Shown here one piece after another: positions 8,113-8,727 of a stretch of DNA of 8,727 bases. The translations under genes were made by a program, and so were the position numbers. The notes under the pieces are model-generated. The model searched no databases. It was not told where the DNA came from and was given only the letters and a program-made list of their open reading frames with translations. The stretch covers positions 1 to 8,727 of the forward strand of contig CALKKN010000243.1 in assembly GCA_937995275.1 (NCBI GenBank), in the 5' to 3' direction. Source of the stretch: an uncultured Lysobacterales bacterium. GTDB taxonomy: Bacteria > Pseudomonadota > Gammaproteobacteria > Xanthomonadales > SZUA-36. How positions within the stretch are numbered: the first letter of the stretch is position 1; every line of letters begins with the position of its first letter.

Positions 8113-8727
8113 ATGACCCCGATTCGCCTGGCCACCCTGATTGCCGCCCTGACCCTGCTCGTCGCCGCCTGTGACCGCAGCGATGCCCCGGCCGAACCGA
8201 CCTACGAGATGAACGCGCTGGTCGACTTCGTACCGGCCGAAACGCCCTACCTGGCGGCCAACCTCGCGCCTCTGCCGGACGATTTCATCGACACGTGGCT
8301 GGTTCGGCTGCAGCCGGTATTCGAGGAGATGCAGACACAGCTCACCGCTGCGCGAGCCGACCTGGAACAGCCCGACACCGGCCTGAACGATGACGGGTCC
8401 GGACGCGACCCACAGACACGCCTGGCGCTGGCCGTGCTCCGCGAGCTGGACGGCAAGCTGAACCGGGCCGGGCTCGAGAGCCTGGGCCTGGACATCGGCA
8501 CTCACCGGGTGGTGTACGGTGTCGGCGCTTTCCCGGTATTCCGCATGGGGCTGGCGGACCCGGCAGCGCTGCGCGCCACCGTGCAGCGCATCCTCGAGGA
8601 CAGCGGCATCCCCGCGCCGGAGCAGTCATTCCAGGGCGTCCCGTTCTGGCGGCTGGCGCACGAGGACGATGACGGGCCCGAGGTCGGCCTGTACCTCGCC
8701 ATACTCGACGATCACCTGGCGGCGGGC
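8113..8727 (+). CDS. Unrecognised lipoprotein, 3'-truncated by the window edge
   Basis: I do not recognise the family with confidence. The frame is open from ATG 8113 to the window end (205 codons, no stop). Residues 1-19 form a signal peptide (a basic Arg5, then a Leu/Ala-rich core) ending in the lipobox L-V-A-A-C, with Cys20 at 8170-8172. Asp21 follows the Cys. In E. coli an Asp at this +2 position keeps lipoproteins in the inner membrane, so a periplasm-facing inner-membrane anchor is possible; other proteobacteria differ in this rule. The mature part has a segment VPAETPYLAANL (about 40-51), an acidic helical stretch, a strand-rich part (VVYGVGAFPVFRMGL) and a second possible repeat start (GLYLAILDDH). 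The pattern loosely recalls DUF3352-type proteins, but that is only an impression. Promoter, SD and signal are all convincing, so the gene is real; its function is unknown. It lies 131 nt after pat with its own promoter. Confidence 0.85.
   Translation, partial: MTPIRLATLIAALTLLVAACDRSDAPAEPTYEMNALVDFVPAETPYLAANLAPLPDDFIDTWLVRLQPVFEEMQTQLTAARADLEQPDTGLNDDGSGRDPQTRLALAVLRELDGKLNRAGLESLGLDIGTHRVVYGVGAFPVFRMGLADPAALRATVQRILEDSGIPAPEQSFQGVPFWRLAHEDDDGPEVGLYLAILDDHLAAG

Noticed and set aside
8090..8116. Eight-codon leader ORF whose TGA overlaps the lipoprotein ATG (ATGA)
   Set aside because: Its ATG has no SD and lies only a few bases after the predicted transcription start, so chance is likelier than translational coupling.

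Overview
The window is GC-rich (clearly above 60 % by eye) and densely coded, with Shine-Dalgarno-led bacterial genes. The protein types, which include two lipobox lipoproteins, a PatZ-type acetyltransferase and a vSGLT-type symporter, suggest a Gram-negative proteobacterium. A marine or saline-habitat gammaproteobacterium of the Chromatiales/Woeseiaceae kind is my best guess, but that is inference and not a taxonomic assignment.

Region 1 (1-4240, + strand) is a galactoside/galactan utilisation cluster. It starts inside a GH2 beta-galactosidase (lacZ type, its N-terminal ~380 residues lie outside the window). Next comes a lipoprotein gene for a GH53 endo-beta-1,4-galactanase, broken by an internal deletion with a frame change. 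The cluster ends with a sodium/galactose symporter whose binding-site residues match Vibrio vSGLT position by position. The original logic would be: a surface lipoprotein cuts galactan, beta-galactosidase releases galactose, and a Na+-driven carrier imports it. The first step now looks lost, unless the deletion is an assembly artefact.

Region 2 (4241-4290) lies between the convergent symporter and deacetylase genes. It carries a perfect 13-bp stem with a 3-nt loop, which overlaps the deacetylase stop codon.

Region 3 (4283-7981) is a divergent pair. On the - strand is an intact histone-deacetylase-family (AcuC/HDAC-like) zinc hydrolase that appears to start with TTG. On the + strand is an 895-residue Pat/PatZ-type protein, an NDP-forming acyl-CoA synthetase fused to a C-terminal GNAT lysine acetyltransferase. 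They look like an eraser/writer pair for reversible protein lysine acetylation. Unlike E. coli PatZ, this Pat keeps the candidate phosphohistidine of the synthetase half.

Region 4 (7982-8727) holds an AT-rich promoter region with a good extended -10 box, a symmetric GTGT/ACAC dyad and a strong ribosome binding site. It drives an unrecognised lipoprotein gene that runs off the window end. I saw no tRNA, rRNA, CRISPR array or insertion sequence.
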